Shown in pieces: positions 33,323 to 42,489 of a stretch of 64,000 bases of DNA. Position 1 is the stretch's first letter, and the number at the start of each line of letters is the position of its first letter. Source of the DNA: Anaerolineales bacterium UBA5797 (lineage in GTDB: Bacteria > Chloroflexota > Anaerolineae > Anaerolineales > Villigracilaceae); assembly GCA_002418205.1 (NCBI GenBank), contig DIDP01000085.1, forward strand, positions 22,117-86,116, written 5' to 3'. Below the pieces are notes generated by a model. The model searched no databases and was not told the DNA's origin. It saw nothing but the letters and a program-made list of their open reading frames with translations. A program made the translations under genes and the position numbers.

Positions 33323-34420
33323 ATGTACTCATTTGATCCTACCGAGGAACAACAAATGCTGGTCGAAGCGGTGAACAAATACGCCGTCAACGATCTGCGC
33401 GTTGCCGCGCGTGATGCGGAGGAGAACCATGAACTGCCGGGGAAACTTGTGAGTAAAGGGTGGGAGTTGGGGTTGTTGCAGGCATCCATCCCGGAGGCTT
33501 ATGGCGGCTTCGGTGAACGCAGCGCGGTCACGGGTGTGCTGGCTGTCGAGGAGATGGCGTTCGGTGACCTGGCGGGGACACTGGCGGTGATGACGCCCAG
33601 CCTCTTTGCAACACCGATCCTGCTGGCTGGCACAGAGGAGCAGAAACAGGAATACCTGCCGAAGGTCATCGAGGGCGACTGGGCTCCCTACACCGCCGCG
33701 CTCATCGAATATGCCTTTGACTTCGACCCTAACGATTTGAAGACGACCGCCACGCTCAGAGACGAGGAATACCTCCTCAACGGGGAAAAGGCGTTCGTCC
33801 TGTTTGCGAAGGACGCGGAGATGCTCCTCGTGTATGCCAATCTCGATGGGAAGACTCAAGGATTCATCGTCCCGAGGGATGCGGCGGGGTTGTCCATCAG
33901 TGACGAATGCGAAAAACTGATGAGCCTTAACGCGCTGCCGATGTATCGCGTCAAATTGGACTCCGTCAAAGTCCCCGCGGCGAACCGTCTGGGCGGCGCC
34001 TCGGGCATGGACTTTGAACCTGTTCTCGCTTCGATGCGCCTTGCCGCCGCCTCTGCCGCGGTCGGTGTGGCAAATGCAGCATTCGAATACAGCAAGAACT
34101 ATGCCAAGGAGCGCGAAGCCTTCGGCGTGAAGATCGCGCAGAAACAGGCCATCGCCTTCATGCTCGCCGAGATGCGGACCGAGATCGAAGCCAGCCGACT
34201 GCTCAACTGGGAGGCCGCCTGGAAACTTGACCAGAACCATGATGACGCCGCCACCGAAGCCTACCTCGCCTTCACCGGCGCCGCCGACATGGCGATGATG
34301 GTCACCGACCGCGCTGTGCAGATCCTGGGCGGGCACGGTTACATCCGCGAACATCCGGTCGAGATGTGGATGAGGAACGGGCGTGGTTTTGCAATGTTCA
34401 CTGGCCTTGCAATCGTATAG
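33323..34420 (+). CDS. acyl-CoA dehydrogenase-like subunit lacking the catalytic glutamate
   Basis: 365 residues, with GAAAGGAG before the ATG. The ACAD fold is clear: FGERSAVTGVLAVEEMAFGD, YLLNGEKAFVLFA, ASMRLAAASAAVGVANAAFEY, REAFGVKIAQKQAIAFMLAEM and QILGGHGYIREHPVEMWMRNG. The usual C-terminal Y-E-G-T segment with the base Glu is replaced by RGFAMFTG. Its partner gene, 9 bases on, has IYEGTGQ. This suggests an alpha2beta2 dehydrogenase in which only one chain carries the base, as known for some actinobacterial steroid ACADs. Confidence 0.88.
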   Translation: MYSFDPTEEQQMLVEAVNKYAVNDLRVAARDAEENHELPGKLVSKGWELGLLQASIPEAYGGFGERSAVTGVLAVEEMAFGDLAGTLAVMTPSLFATPILLAGTEEQKQEYLPKVIEGDWAPYTAALIEYAFDFDPNDLKTTATLRDEEYLLNGEKAFVLFAKDAEMLLVYANLDGKTQGFIVPRDAAGLSISDECEKLMSLNALPMYRVKLDSVKVPAANRLGGASGMDFEPVLASMRLAAASAAVGVANAAFEYSKNYAKEREAFGVKIAQKQAIAFMLAEMRTEIEASRLLNWEAAWKLDQNHDDAATEAYLAFTGAADMAMMVTDRAVQILGGHGYIREHPVEMWMRNGRGFAMFTGLAIV

Positions 34421-34429
34421 GAGGAAGAG

Positions 34430-35698
34430 ATGCCAATCGAATTTGAAACCCCCAAACCAATCGCACAAACGCAATTCGTGCTGAAAACCGTTGCCGAGGA
34501 GATGATGCGCTCGAAGTCGCGTTACTTCGACGAGCATGAACATGAGATTCCCTGGGATTACATCGAGTTCATGCACACCGCCATGAAGGCCATGGGAGTC
34601 GGGTCGCTGGCGCCGAAGGAAAAGGGGAACGGTCACGATGGTGATGAGAAGAAGGAGAAACGCCCGCCAATTGCGTACCAGGTGCTGGCGTCACAGATCG
34701 AGGCGCTTGCCTGGGGCGATGTTGGCTTTTACCTCGTCACACCGGGCGGCGGCTTGGGCGCGGCGGCGGTGCAGGCGGCGGGGACTCCAGAGCAGCGGGC
34801 AAAGTTCCTGGCGCGCTTCGCTGAGGAAAAACCGACCTTCGCCGCCATGTGCATGACGGAAGCGGGTGCGGGGTCGGATACCGCCTCCATCCGCACGCGG
34901 GCAATCCTGGATGAAAAGACCAACGAATGGGTGCTCAACGGCGAGAAGATCTTCGTCACGGGTGGAGACAAGTCCTTCACGGAATATGAAAAGCTGGGCA
35001 AAGGTTTCATCGTGGTGTGGGCTAGCATCGACCCCTCCGCAGGACGGGCGGGGATGCGCGCCTTTGTCATCGAGGCAGGGACGCCCGGTGTGAGGGTCAC
35101 AAAGCTGGAGCATAAACTCGGCATCCGCGTGAGTGATACCGCTTCGATCTCGCTGGTGGATGCGCGCGTTCCGTTCGACCACATCCTCGGCAGCCCGACC
35201 GTTGAGAAGACGACAACAGGCTTCAAGGGCGCGATGGCGACGTTCGACGCGACGAGGCCCCTCGTGGCGGCATCAGGCCTGGGCGTGGCGCGAGCCGCTC
35301 TCGAATTCCTGAAGGAAAAACTCACGGAGCATGGAGTCCAGGTTCGTTATGGTCTGCCGCGTCAGAAATTGACCAACATCGAACGGGAAGTGATCGACAT
35401 GGAGATCATGCTGAAGTCCGCCTGGTTGATGGTGATCAAGGCGGTCTGGATGGCGGACAACCGAAAACCGAACGCACTCGAGTCGTCGATGAGCAAGGTC
35501 AAGGCGGGGGATGTGGGCACGAAGATCACACAGAAGGTGGTGGAGATCCTCGGTCCGCTTGGCTACAGCCGCGAATTCCTCGCCGAGAAGTGGTTCCGCG
35601 ATGCGAAGATCACGGACATCTACGAAGGCACGGGACAGATCAACCGGCTGGTCGTCGCGCGACAGATTTTGGATTACAGCGGGAAGGATTTGAGGTAA
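34430..35698 (+). CDS. acyl-CoA dehydrogenase, catalytic subunit
   Basis: 422 residues, longer than a typical 380-residue ACAD because of an insert near GNGHDGDEKKEKRPP. MCMTEAGAGSD (substrate/FAD loop), WVLNGEKIFVTGG, TKLEHKLGIRVSDTASISL, AASGLGVARAALEFL, and IYEGTGQINRLVVARQIL with the catalytic Glu. It oxidises acyl-CoA to the enoyl-CoA with electrons to ETF. It follows the partner subunit by 9 bases and precedes the dehydrogenase-hydratase fusion. An ETF gene is not in the window. Confidence 0.94.
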   Translation: MPIEFETPKPIAQTQFVLKTVAEEMMRSKSRYFDEHEHEIPWDYIEFMHTAMKAMGVGSLAPKEKGNGHDGDEKKEKRPPIAYQVLASQIEALAWGDVGFYLVTPGGGLGAAAVQAAGTPEQRAKFLARFAEEKPTFAAMCMTEAGAGSDTASIRTRAILDEKTNEWVLNGEKIFVTGGDKSFTEYEKLGKGFIVVWASIDPSAGRAGMRAFVIEAGTPGVRVTKLEHKLGIRVSDTASISLVDARVPFDHILGSPTVEKTTTGFKGAMATFDATRPLVAASGLGVARAALEFLKEKLTEHGVQVRYGLPRQKLTNIEREVIDMEIMLKSAWLMVIKAVWMADNRKPNALESSMSKVKAGDVGTKITQKVVEILGPLGYSREFLAEKWFRDAKITDIYEGTGQINRLVVARQILDYSGKDLR

Positions 35699-35703
35699 CA
35701 ACA

Positions 35704-35750
35704 CGTAGGGTCGGCAGGACGCCGCCCCTGGGCGGGGAGACCCCGCTACG
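35704..35750. repeat. hairpin in the ACAD / fusion-enzyme junction
   Basis: CGTAGGGTC at the left pairs with GACCCCGCTACG at the right, with an inner CGCCC-CT-GGGCG stem. Resembles the palindrome at 50874-50903 in its GTAGGG/CCCTAC ends. Directly before the ribosome-binding site GGAGG of the next gene. Confidence 0.6.
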
Positions 35751-35762
35751 GAGGAAAAAATT

Positions 35763-38147
35763 ATGAAATATCAAATTCACAAAGCAGTGGTGATCGGGGC
35801 GGGGACAATGGGTGCCTCGATTGCGGCGCATCTTGCCAATGTGGGCGTGCCTGTGACATTGCTCGATATCGTCCCGAAGGATGCACCGGCGGACGACAAG
35901 GGCGCGCGCAACAGGATCGTCAACGCGGGGTGGGAAGCCTGTTTGAAAGCCAAACCCGCCAATTTGATGTCCGCGGATCTGAAGTCGTTCGTCACTCTGG
36001 GCAACCTGGAGGATGATTTCGATGTCATCGCCGAAGCAGACTGGATCTGTGAAGCCATCATCGAGAATCTCGAGATCAAGCAGGATCTGATGGCGCGCAT
36101 TGACGAGGTCCGCAAGCCGAACGCGATCGTTTCGACAAACACATCGGGAATTCCCGTGACATCCATCGCGGAGGGACGCTCGAAGGAATTCAAGAAGCAT
36201 TTCCTCGGGACGCACTTTTTCAACCCGCCGCGTTATCTGAAGTTGCTGGAGGTCATCCCGACAAAGGACACGGCGAAGGAAGTGACCGAGTTCATTAGTC
36301 ACTTTGGCGAGTATCGGCTGGGGAAGGGAATCGTGCTGTGCAAAGATACGCCCAACTTCATCGGCAACCGCGTCGCGTTCGGCACGGGCGCATTCGCGAT
36401 GGATTTCATCCTCAAGAACGATTACAGCGTGGATGAGGTGGATGCGGTCACCGGTCCGCTGATGGGACGACCGAAGACTGCCACCTTCCGTCTGATGGAT
36501 CTGGTCGGGCTGGATGTGTGGGACCATGTGGGGCGGAACCTGGCGCCGTTGATCCCGCACGATAAACTGGGGCAGGAATATCTCAAAGCCGAGGCGCCCG
36601 CCAAATTGATGTCAACACTTTTGGAGCGCAAGTGGCTGGGCAACAAGACCAAGGTCGGTTTCTACAAGGAAGTCCGCGACGCGGAGGGCAAAAAGGAGTT
36701 CTGGTCACTCGACCTGAAGACCCTGGAACATACCCCAGCTACCAAGCCGCGCTTCGATTCGGTCAAGGCGGCGAAGGATGTCGAGGAATTGGGAGACAGG
36801 CTCAAGGTCCTGCTTGAAGCGGATGACAAGGCGGCGGAACTTGTCAAAGCGTTGACGTATCAGGGCTTCCAGTACGCGTCGTCCATCATCCCTGAAGTGG
36901 CGGATACCGTGAAACCGATCGACGACGCGGTCCGTTGGGGATTCATGCATGAAGCGGGTCCGTTCGAGACCTGGGATATGCTTGGCGTCAAAGAGACGGT
37001 CAAAAAGATGAAAGCCGCGGGATACGCGCCGGCCAAGTGGGTGGACGCCATGCTCAAGGCGGGCGTCGAGTCGTTCTATCAGTACAAGAACGGTGAGAAG
37101 GTTGCTGTGTACGACGCGGTCAAAGGGAAGCATGTGAAGATCAAGCGCCCTGAGGACATGGTCGTTTTAAAAAGGCACAAGGTCGTGTCACAGAACGCGG
37201 GGGCAACCCTGTGGGACATCGGCGATGGTGTTGCCTGCCTCGAGTTCCATACCAAGATGAACGCCCTCGATGAGGACATCATGAACATGACGGTCGAGAC
37301 GTTCGACCGGCTCGATACCGATTTCGATGGACTCGTGATCGGCAACGAAGCGGAGAATTTCAGCGCAGGCGCGAACCTCTTCATGATGGTGGTCGGCGCG
37401 CAGCAGGGCATGTGGGACATGCTCGATGCCGCCGTGCGAAAATTGCAGGATATGAACATGCGCATGCGCTATTCGCCAAAACCGATCGTGGTCGCGCCTG
37501 CCGGGCTTGCGCTTGGCGGCGGTTGTGAGATCACGATGCATGCGCCGCGCATCGTTGCCGCGGCGGAGACCTATATCGGTCTCGTCGAGCTCGGCGCGGG
37601 GGTCATCCCGGCGGGCGGCGGTACAAAGGAATATTTACGCCGTATCGTCAATCCCATGATGCGAGTCGATAATGTCGAGGTCCTTCCCGCTTTGCAGCGC
37701 GCCTTCCTGCAGATCGGTCAGGCGAAGGTCGCCACCAGCGCCGAGGAAGCGCGCGGCATGAACATCCTTGGTCCCGCGGATCGTATCGTGTTCAATCGCG
37801 ACCACCTGCTCAGCGAAGCGAAAAAAGAGGTCCTGCACATGGTCGCGGCGGGATATAAACCGCCTGCGCCCGAACCAATTTTTGCCGCGGGTCGCGACGC
37901 GCTTGCCGCCCTTCGCATTGGTGCGTGGTCGTTCAAGGAAGGCAACTACATCACGCAATACGATCATCACATTGCATCCAGGCTTGCCTACGTTATGTGC
38001 GGCGGCGAACTCACGCGTCCGCAATGGGTGAGCGAACAATACATCCTCGATCTTGAACGTGAAGCCATCCTCTCGTTGTTTGGCGAGGAGAAAACCCAGG
38101 CGCGGATGTGGAACATTTTGCAGACGGGTAAACCGCTTAGGAACTAG
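35763..38147 (+). CDS. 3-hydroxyacyl-CoA dehydrogenase / enoyl-CoA hydratase fusion
   Basis: 794 residues. Unlike FadB/FadJ, the NAD-binding dehydrogenase comes first: VVIGAGTMGASIAAHLA (GAGTMG at 12-17), NTSGIPVTSIAEG, GTHFFNPPRYLKLLEV, CKDTPNFIGNR (to about 310), then a second HAD C-terminal region, and a hydratase domain from about 475 with NFSAGANLFMMV (oxyanion hole), GGGCEITMH and GLVELGAGVIPAGGGTKE (the two catalytic Glu). Does hydration and oxidation in one chain. This order is typical of Chloroflexi and archaeal enzymes. Confidence 0.95.
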   Translation: MKYQIHKAVVIGAGTMGASIAAHLANVGVPVTLLDIVPKDAPADDKGARNRIVNAGWEACLKAKPANLMSADLKSFVTLGNLEDDFDVIAEADWICEAIIENLEIKQDLMARIDEVRKPNAIVSTNTSGIPVTSIAEGRSKEFKKHFLGTHFFNPPRYLKLLEVIPTKDTAKEVTEFISHFGEYRLGKGIVLCKDTPNFIGNRVAFGTGAFAMDFILKNDYSVDEVDAVTGPLMGRPKTATFRLMDLVGLDVWDHVGRNLAPLIPHDKLGQEYLKAEAPAKLMSTLLERKWLGNKTKVGFYKEVRDAEGKKEFWSLDLKTLEHTPATKPRFDSVKAAKDVEELGDRLKVLLEADDKAAELVKALTYQGFQYASSIIPEVADTVKPIDDAVRWGFMHEAGPFETWDMLGVKETVKKMKAAGYAPAKWVDAMLKAGVESFYQYKNGEKVAVYDAVKGKHVKIKRPEDMVVLKRHKVVSQNAGATLWDIGDGVACLEFHTKMNALDEDIMNMTVETFDRLDTDFDGLVIGNEAENFSAGANLFMMVVGAQQGMWDMLDAAVRKLQDMNMRMRYSPKPIVVAPAGLALGGGCEITMHAPRIVAAAETYIGLVELGAGVIPAGGGTKEYLRRIVNPMMRVDNVEVLPALQRAFLQIGQAKVATSAEEARGMNILGPADRIVFNRDHLLSEAKKEVLHMVAAGYKPPAPEPIFAAGRDALAALRIGAWSFKEGNYITQYDHHIASRLAYVMCGGELTRPQWVSEQYILDLEREAILSLFGEEKTQARMWNILQTGKPLRN

Positions 38148-38206
38148 GAAGTGAATGTGGAAGGCGACGATTGGTTCTGCCTTCCACATTTCCAAAGGAG
38201 ATGACC

Positions 38207-39391
38207 ATGAAAGATGCTGTAATCGTAAGCGCTGTACGTACTCCCGTGGGCAAAGCCAAACGTGGAGGACTTGCAACGGTTCGTCCTGACGAAATGTCTG
38301 CCACCGTTATGCAGGAACTGCTCAAGCGGACGCCGAATCTCGACCCCGCCGAAATCGACGATGTCGTTTTGGGGTGTGCATTTCCCGAAGGCGAGCAGGG
38401 CATGAACATCGCGCGCATGGTTGCATTACGCGCTGGTCTGCCTGATTCGATCCCGGCTGAGACCATCAACCGTTATTGTTCATCGGGCGTACAATCCATT
38501 GCGCATGTCGCGTACGCAATCCGAAGTGGGCAGATGGAGGTTGCCATCGCGGGCGGGGTTGAGTCCATGTCCATGGTACCGATGATGGGGTACAAGTTCT
38601 CAGCCAACCCGTTCTTCGCGCAGGAACTTCCGCACTATTACACCAATATGGGTCTCACCGCAGAGAACCTGGCGATCAGGCAAGGGATCAGCCGCGAGGA
38701 CCAGGATGAGTTTTCCTTGAAGAGCAACCAGAAAGCCGCACAGGCTGTGAACTCCGGGTTGTTCGACCCCGAGCTCGTGCCGATCGATGTGGAAGTGGTC
38801 GAGTTCAACGGACACGAGAAACCGGTCAAGAAGAATTTCACCGTGAAACGCGACGAGGGTCCGCGCGCCGACACGAACATGGAAGCACTGTCCAAACTCA
38901 GACCCGCCTTCAAGGAGGGCGGCACGGTGACCGCGGGCAACTCGTCACAAATGTCCGATGGCGCGGCGGCCGTGGTGGTGATGTCGGCAGATCGCGCCGC
39001 GCAACTTGGGCTCACTCCACTGGCGCGCTTCATTTCGTTCGCGGTTGGAGGCGTCCCGCCTGAGATCATGGGCATCGGGCCTGTGATCGCGATCCCGAAG
39101 GCTTTAAAACTGGCTGGCCTCACCCTGAACGATATTGACCTGATAGAATTGAACGAAGCCTTTGCCGCGCAGTCGCTGGCGGTCATCCGCACGCTGGAAC
39201 TCAACGAAGAGATCCTCAATGTCAACGGTGGCGCGATTGCCCTCGGTCATCCGCTGGGATGCACCGGCGCAAAACTGACCACCCAGCTCATCTACGAAAT
39301 GGGTCGCCGCAAATCGAAGTATGGCATGGTCACCATGTGCATCGGCGGCGGCATGGGCGCCGCGGCGATCTTCGAGAATTTACAAAATTAA
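38207..39391 (+). CDS. acetyl-CoA C-acyltransferase (thiolase)
   Basis: 394 residues from the ATG at 38207, spaced six bases from AAAGGAG (the ATG at 38201 abuts it). Catalytic Cys91 in NRYCSSGVQSIA, GNSSQMSDGAAAVVV, His348 in GGAIALGHPLGCTGAKL and Cys378 in CIGGGMGAAAIFE. It cleaves 3-ketoacyl-CoA in the last step of beta-oxidation. Comes 60 bases after the fusion enzyme. The stop codon is followed immediately by a family B repeat. Confidence 0.96.
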   Translation: MKDAVIVSAVRTPVGKAKRGGLATVRPDEMSATVMQELLKRTPNLDPAEIDDVVLGCAFPEGEQGMNIARMVALRAGLPDSIPAETINRYCSSGVQSIAHVAYAIRSGQMEVAIAGGVESMSMVPMMGYKFSANPFFAQELPHYYTNMGLTAENLAIRQGISREDQDEFSLKSNQKAAQAVNSGLFDPELVPIDVEVVEFNGHEKPVKKNFTVKRDEGPRADTNMEALSKLRPAFKEGGTVTAGNSSQMSDGAAAVVVMSADRAAQLGLTPLARFISFAVGGVPPEIMGIGPVIAIPKALKLAGLTLNDIDLIELNEAFAAQSLAVIRTLELNEEILNVNGGAIALGHPLGCTGAKLTTQLIYEMGRRKSKYGMVTMCIGGGMGAAAIFENLQN

Positions 39392-39392
39392 A

Positions 39393-39477
39393 TGTCATTG
39401 CGAGGAGGCGCCGCCTAACGAAGCAATCCCCTTCACCATAATGGAGATTGCTTCGGGCTTTTGCCCTCGCAATGACA
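39393..39477. repeat. palindromic repeat family B, intergenic copy
   Basis: TGTCATTGCGAGGAGGCG... and ...CCTCGCAATGACA arms with AAGCAATCCCC / GGAGATTGCTT inner stems, as in the copies at 27237-27326 and (degenerate) 17131-17209. It sits between the thiolase stop and the SCP2 gene, where it may form an mRNA hairpin. Confidence 0.88.
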
Positions 39478-39501
39478 TAAATAAACAAGGAGACCAAGAT
39501 T

Positions 39502-39831
39502 ATGCCACTCACAGTATCACAACTCATGGAAAAAATGCCCGGCGCGTTCCTCCCAGAAAAGGCACAGGGCGTGAATGCCACCATCCATTTCAAGTTCACC
39601 GGCGCCGAAGCCGGCGATTGGAACGCAAAGATCGCGGACGGCAAAGTCGCTGTGGCGCAGGGCGAGCCCGCCGAAAAAGCGACCATGACCCTGACTGCCG
39701 ATTCTGCGGATTATGTCAGGATCTTCACCGGCGAACTGGATGGAATGCAGGCTTTCATGCAGGGCAAGATCAAACTTGGCGGCGATCTGAACCTGGCGAT
39801 GAAGTTGATGCAGATGTTCAAGATCAAATAA
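39502..39831 (+). CDS. SCP2 sterol-carrier-domain protein
   Basis: 109 residues, one SCP2 domain. NATIHFKFTGAEAGDWNAKIADGKVAVAQGEP and ATMTLTADSADYVRIFTGELDG are the beta strands, LDGMQAFMQGKIKLGGDLNLAMKL the lipid-cavity helix. AAGGAG precedes the ATG. SCP2 domains bind fatty acyl-CoA and lipids; last in the beta-oxidation operon, it may present or buffer acyl-CoA. A different SCP2-like gene is at 59217. Confidence 0.9.
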   Translation: MPLTVSQLMEKMPGAFLPEKAQGVNATIHFKFTGAEAGDWNAKIADGKVAVAQGEPAEKATMTLTADSADYVRIFTGELDGMQAFMQGKIKLGGDLNLAMKLMQMFKIK

Positions 39832-39845
39832 GCCGGATGAAAACC

Positions 39846-39879
39846 AAAAGACGCCTTCGCAAATGGAGGCGTCTTTTTT
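39846..39879. terminator. bidirectional terminator
   Basis: AAAAGACGCC, 12-base loop, GGCGTCTTTT and further T residues. It serves both the fatty-acid operon and the convergent membrane-protein gene. Confidence 0.88.
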
Positions 39880-39892
39880 GATTCAGGTTGCG

Positions 39893-40312
39893 TTACATAA
39901 AGAGAGAAATAACCGAACCGATGGCGTACGTGATCAGGCATACGGAGATGGCAGCGAAGACCGTTGTAAGGATTCCCGCGACCTTCGACCTCATCCAGCC
40001 TGCAAGACCGATGCCACCCACGAAGACATAGATCGCCGCCAGCAATATCAGGAAAGCGCCCACGTTGAGATTGTCGAGTTCGGTGGGGACGCGGTCCAGT
40101 TCGGCGGTGGCGGAGAACGATAACACCGCCACGATGAGCGAATACAGGAACATCACCGACGCGCCGGAAAAGACCACGATCCCCGCGGTCGCCAGCCTGC
40201 CGCGGTCGGAAGTTGTCAGCAATTGGACCACCGCCGCGAGCGAAAAACCCGCCATGATCCCTGCCAGGCTAGCCAGCGCGCCTGCCTCTGCCAGATAATT
40301 TTCAACGGTCAT
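39893..40312 (-). CDS. four-helix membrane protein of unknown function
   Basis: 139 residues with four hydrophobic segments (about 8-30, 42-66, 84-104 and 111-135); the one long polar loop (FSATAELDRVPTELDNLN) connects helices 2 and 3. The N-terminal helix contains Ala/Gly/Ser pairs favouring tight packing. No family recognised. It follows the arylamine N-acetyltransferase gene by 11 bases, so they are probably cotranscribed. Confidence 0.65.
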   Translation of the reverse strand: MTVENYLAEAGALASLAGIMAGFSLAAVVQLLTTSDRGRLATAGIVVFSGASVMFLYSLIVAVLSFSATAELDRVPTELDNLNVGAFLILLAAIYVFVGGIGLAGWMRSKVAGILTTVFAAISVCLITYAIGSVISLFM

Positions 40313-40323
40313 AAAAGCTCCTT

Positions 40324-41085
40324 TTATAAAGTAATCCCAAAATGTTCTTTCAGCAATGCCCGATATTCATCCTGTGAATCCAGCAATCGTTCGGTACGTT
40401 GACCGTTTCTGGTCACGATCAATCTTCCGTCCTCGAGTGAGACGCGCCCATCCGGTGTCGCCCGGCTGATGATACTGCCGCGCGTGAAGGAGGATCTGGG
40501 CGAGGTCTGGTGATACAGGCAGGCGGATTCATATTCATCCGGGAAGCGATGCGGCTCGAGGTCGAAGAAATATTGGCGTTCCCACGTCCCATCATAATTT
40601 TTTTGCCAGACGATGAATCCATCCGCGGTTTGTTCGAGCCGGTACGCGCGCAATCCCTGCGTTTGTTCATCCTTTGTATCGAAACTTAATGGCTCGATGA
40701 ATGAATCTCCGAAACCGACATCCGCCAGCCAGCGCCCGGGTCCCCCCGGAACCTGCACCAGCAGCGCGAGATGGTCGAAATCGATGCCCAGGTTTCCATC
40801 GCGGTTAAAGACGCGGGCGTTGAGATGGGTCACTTGGTAGCCGATCTGTTTCAACAGCCACGCAAAGAGACCATTCAACTCGTAACAGAATCCGCCGCGT
40901 CGCTGGTCGATGAGCTTGTCCCAGATGGATTTTTCATCGATCCGGATCGGACGTTTCAAGCCAATATCCAGGTTCTCGAATGGGACAGTCTGCATGTGGG
41001 CGCGTTGTAACCCGTTCAGGGTGTCAACGTCTGGATTTATGGGTTGGGTGTAGCCGATGCGGTCGAAATATTCGGTCAGATTCAT
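40324..41085 (-). CDS. arylamine N-acetyltransferase
   Basis: 253 residues. The Cys-His-Asp triad is visible: Cys67 in RRGGFCYELN, His105 in DFDHLAL and Asp122 in LADVGFGDS. VPFENLDI near residue 34 is the conserved start of the family. It transfers acetyl groups from acetyl-CoA to aromatic amines, hydrazines or, in some operons, acyl groups in polyketide closure; the natural substrate here is unknown. First of two genes with the four-helix membrane protein. Confidence 0.93.
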   Translation of the reverse strand: MNLTEYFDRIGYTQPINPDVDTLNGLQRAHMQTVPFENLDIGLKRPIRIDEKSIWDKLIDQRRGGFCYELNGLFAWLLKQIGYQVTHLNARVFNRDGNLGIDFDHLALLVQVPGGPGRWLADVGFGDSFIEPLSFDTKDEQTQGLRAYRLEQTADGFIVWQKNYDGTWERQYFFDLEPHRFPDEYESACLYHQTSPRSSFTRGSIISRATPDGRVSLEDGRLIVTRNGQRTERLLDSQDEYRALLKEHFGITL

Positions 41086-41172
41086 TGGGCGTGATTATAA
41101 CCGTCGAACTGTACGAATCAAGACGGGAGAGTAAAATGGAAATATGGCAAGTGTCTCGAAATGGAGTCTTAC

Positions 41173-42489
41173 ATGTTTAAACGACCTGCTGACATAAATT
41201 CAATCCGGAGACAATTCGGAAACGCAAAGGCGCTGTTGACAAGGGTGGTTGGAAACGTCCCGAATACAGGAGACCCCAGAATCTCCTCAGGCATTCAGGA
41301 TGTTTCAAAGGTTGTGCAAATGCTCGATGATCTCGAACGGACGGTCGATGAATACATGATCGTCAAGCAGAACCGGCTTGAAGCGTTGACAAGGATCGGC
41401 AGCATGATCAACTCATCCCTGGGGAGGGAGCGGGTGCTGGAACAGGTCATGAGCGCTTTGATCGATCTGACGCATGCCGAGCGCGGCTTCCTGATGTCCC
41501 GCGAATCCAACGGAGAGCTGAAATTTGAGATCGCGCGCGGGATGTCCAATGCCAGATTGGGGGAGGATGAGTTCAAGGTCAGCATGACGATCGCGCGCCG
41601 GGTGGCGGAAAGCGGTGAGCCGATCCTCACGACCAATGCCCAGGATGACCCGCGTTTCGAAAATCAATTCAGCGTTGCCGCGTTCAAACTTCGCTCGATC
41701 CTGTGCGTGCCGTTGAAGGTCAAGGGCGAGTTGATCGGTGTCATCTATGTCGATAACAAGGCACACGTTGGAATGTTCGGCGAGGAGGACAGGGAGTTGA
41801 TCAAAGCCTTCGCGGATCAGGCTGCGGTGGCGATCGACAATGCGCGCCTGTTCGATGAGTTGCTGGCAGCCAATACCGAGCTTGAGAACACGAACTTTAA
41901 ACTGGAGGCGGCGAACCTGGAACTGAAGATCGCCTACGACGCCACATTGAACGGCTGGGTGCGCGCATTGGATCTGCGCGATAAGGAGACGGAGGGACAC
42001 ACTCAGCGCGTCACCATTTTGACGGAACGCCTCGCCCGGATGCTGGGCGTGGTCGGCGACGATCTGCTTGACATGACCCGCGGGGCTTTGCTACATGACA
42101 TCGGCAAGATGGCGATCTCCGATCTGATCCTGAGGAAGGAGGGCCCGTTGACGGAGGCGGAGCGCGAGGAAATGAAGAAGCATCCCGTGTATGCCTACGA
42201 GATGCTCAGTCCGATCGAATTCCTGCGCGGCGCGATCGACATCCCGTACTGTCACCATGAGAAGTGGGATGGGACCGGTTATCCGCGCGGCTTGAAGGGC
42301 GAGCAGATCCCCTTTGCGGCGCGCATCTTCCCGGTGGTGGATGTGTGGGACGCGTTGACTTCAGACCGTCCGTACCGCAAGAGCATGCCTCCCGATGAGG
42401 TGCGGGAGATCATTAAAGCCGACGCGGGCACGCATTTCGACCCCAAAATCGTGGAGGTGTTTTTGCAGATGGAGGATCTGTCAGTCTGA
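41173..42489 (+). CDS. GAF/HD-GYP protein, predicted c-di-GMP phosphodiesterase
   Basis: 438 residues. I start at the ATG at 41173, which has GGAG six bases before it; an ATG at 41161 lacks a site. A helical N-terminus (about 1-75), a GAF domain (about 80-225, with GERGFLMSRE-like SALIDLTHAERGFLMS), a coiled coil, then HD-GYP with GHTQRVT, HDIGKMAI, CHHEKWDGTGYPRGL and VDVWDALTSDRPY. Close in sequence to the HD-GYP part of the protein at 1801. Its end overlaps the convergent sulfatase-type gene by 9 bases. Confidence 0.92.
   Translation: MFKRPADINSIRRQFGNAKALLTRVVGNVPNTGDPRISSGIQDVSKVVQMLDDLERTVDEYMIVKQNRLEALTRIGSMINSSLGRERVLEQVMSALIDLTHAERGFLMSRESNGELKFEIARGMSNARLGEDEFKVSMTIARRVAESGEPILTTNAQDDPRFENQFSVAAFKLRSILCVPLKVKGELIGVIYVDNKAHVGMFGEEDRELIKAFADQAAVAIDNARLFDELLAANTELENTNFKLEAANLELKIAYDATLNGWVRALDLRDKETEGHTQRVTILTERLARMLGVVGDDLLDMTRGALLHDIGKMAISDLILRKEGPLTEAEREEMKKHPVYAYEMLSPIEFLRGAIDIPYCHHEKWDGTGYPRGLKGEQIPFAARIFPVVDVWDALTSDRPYRKSMPPDEVREIIKADAGTHFDPKIVEVFLQMEDLSV

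Noticed and set aside
33329..34636. Long minus-strand open frame opposite the acyl-CoA dehydrogenases
   Set aside because: Complement of two clear dehydrogenase genes; no recognisable domains or start site.
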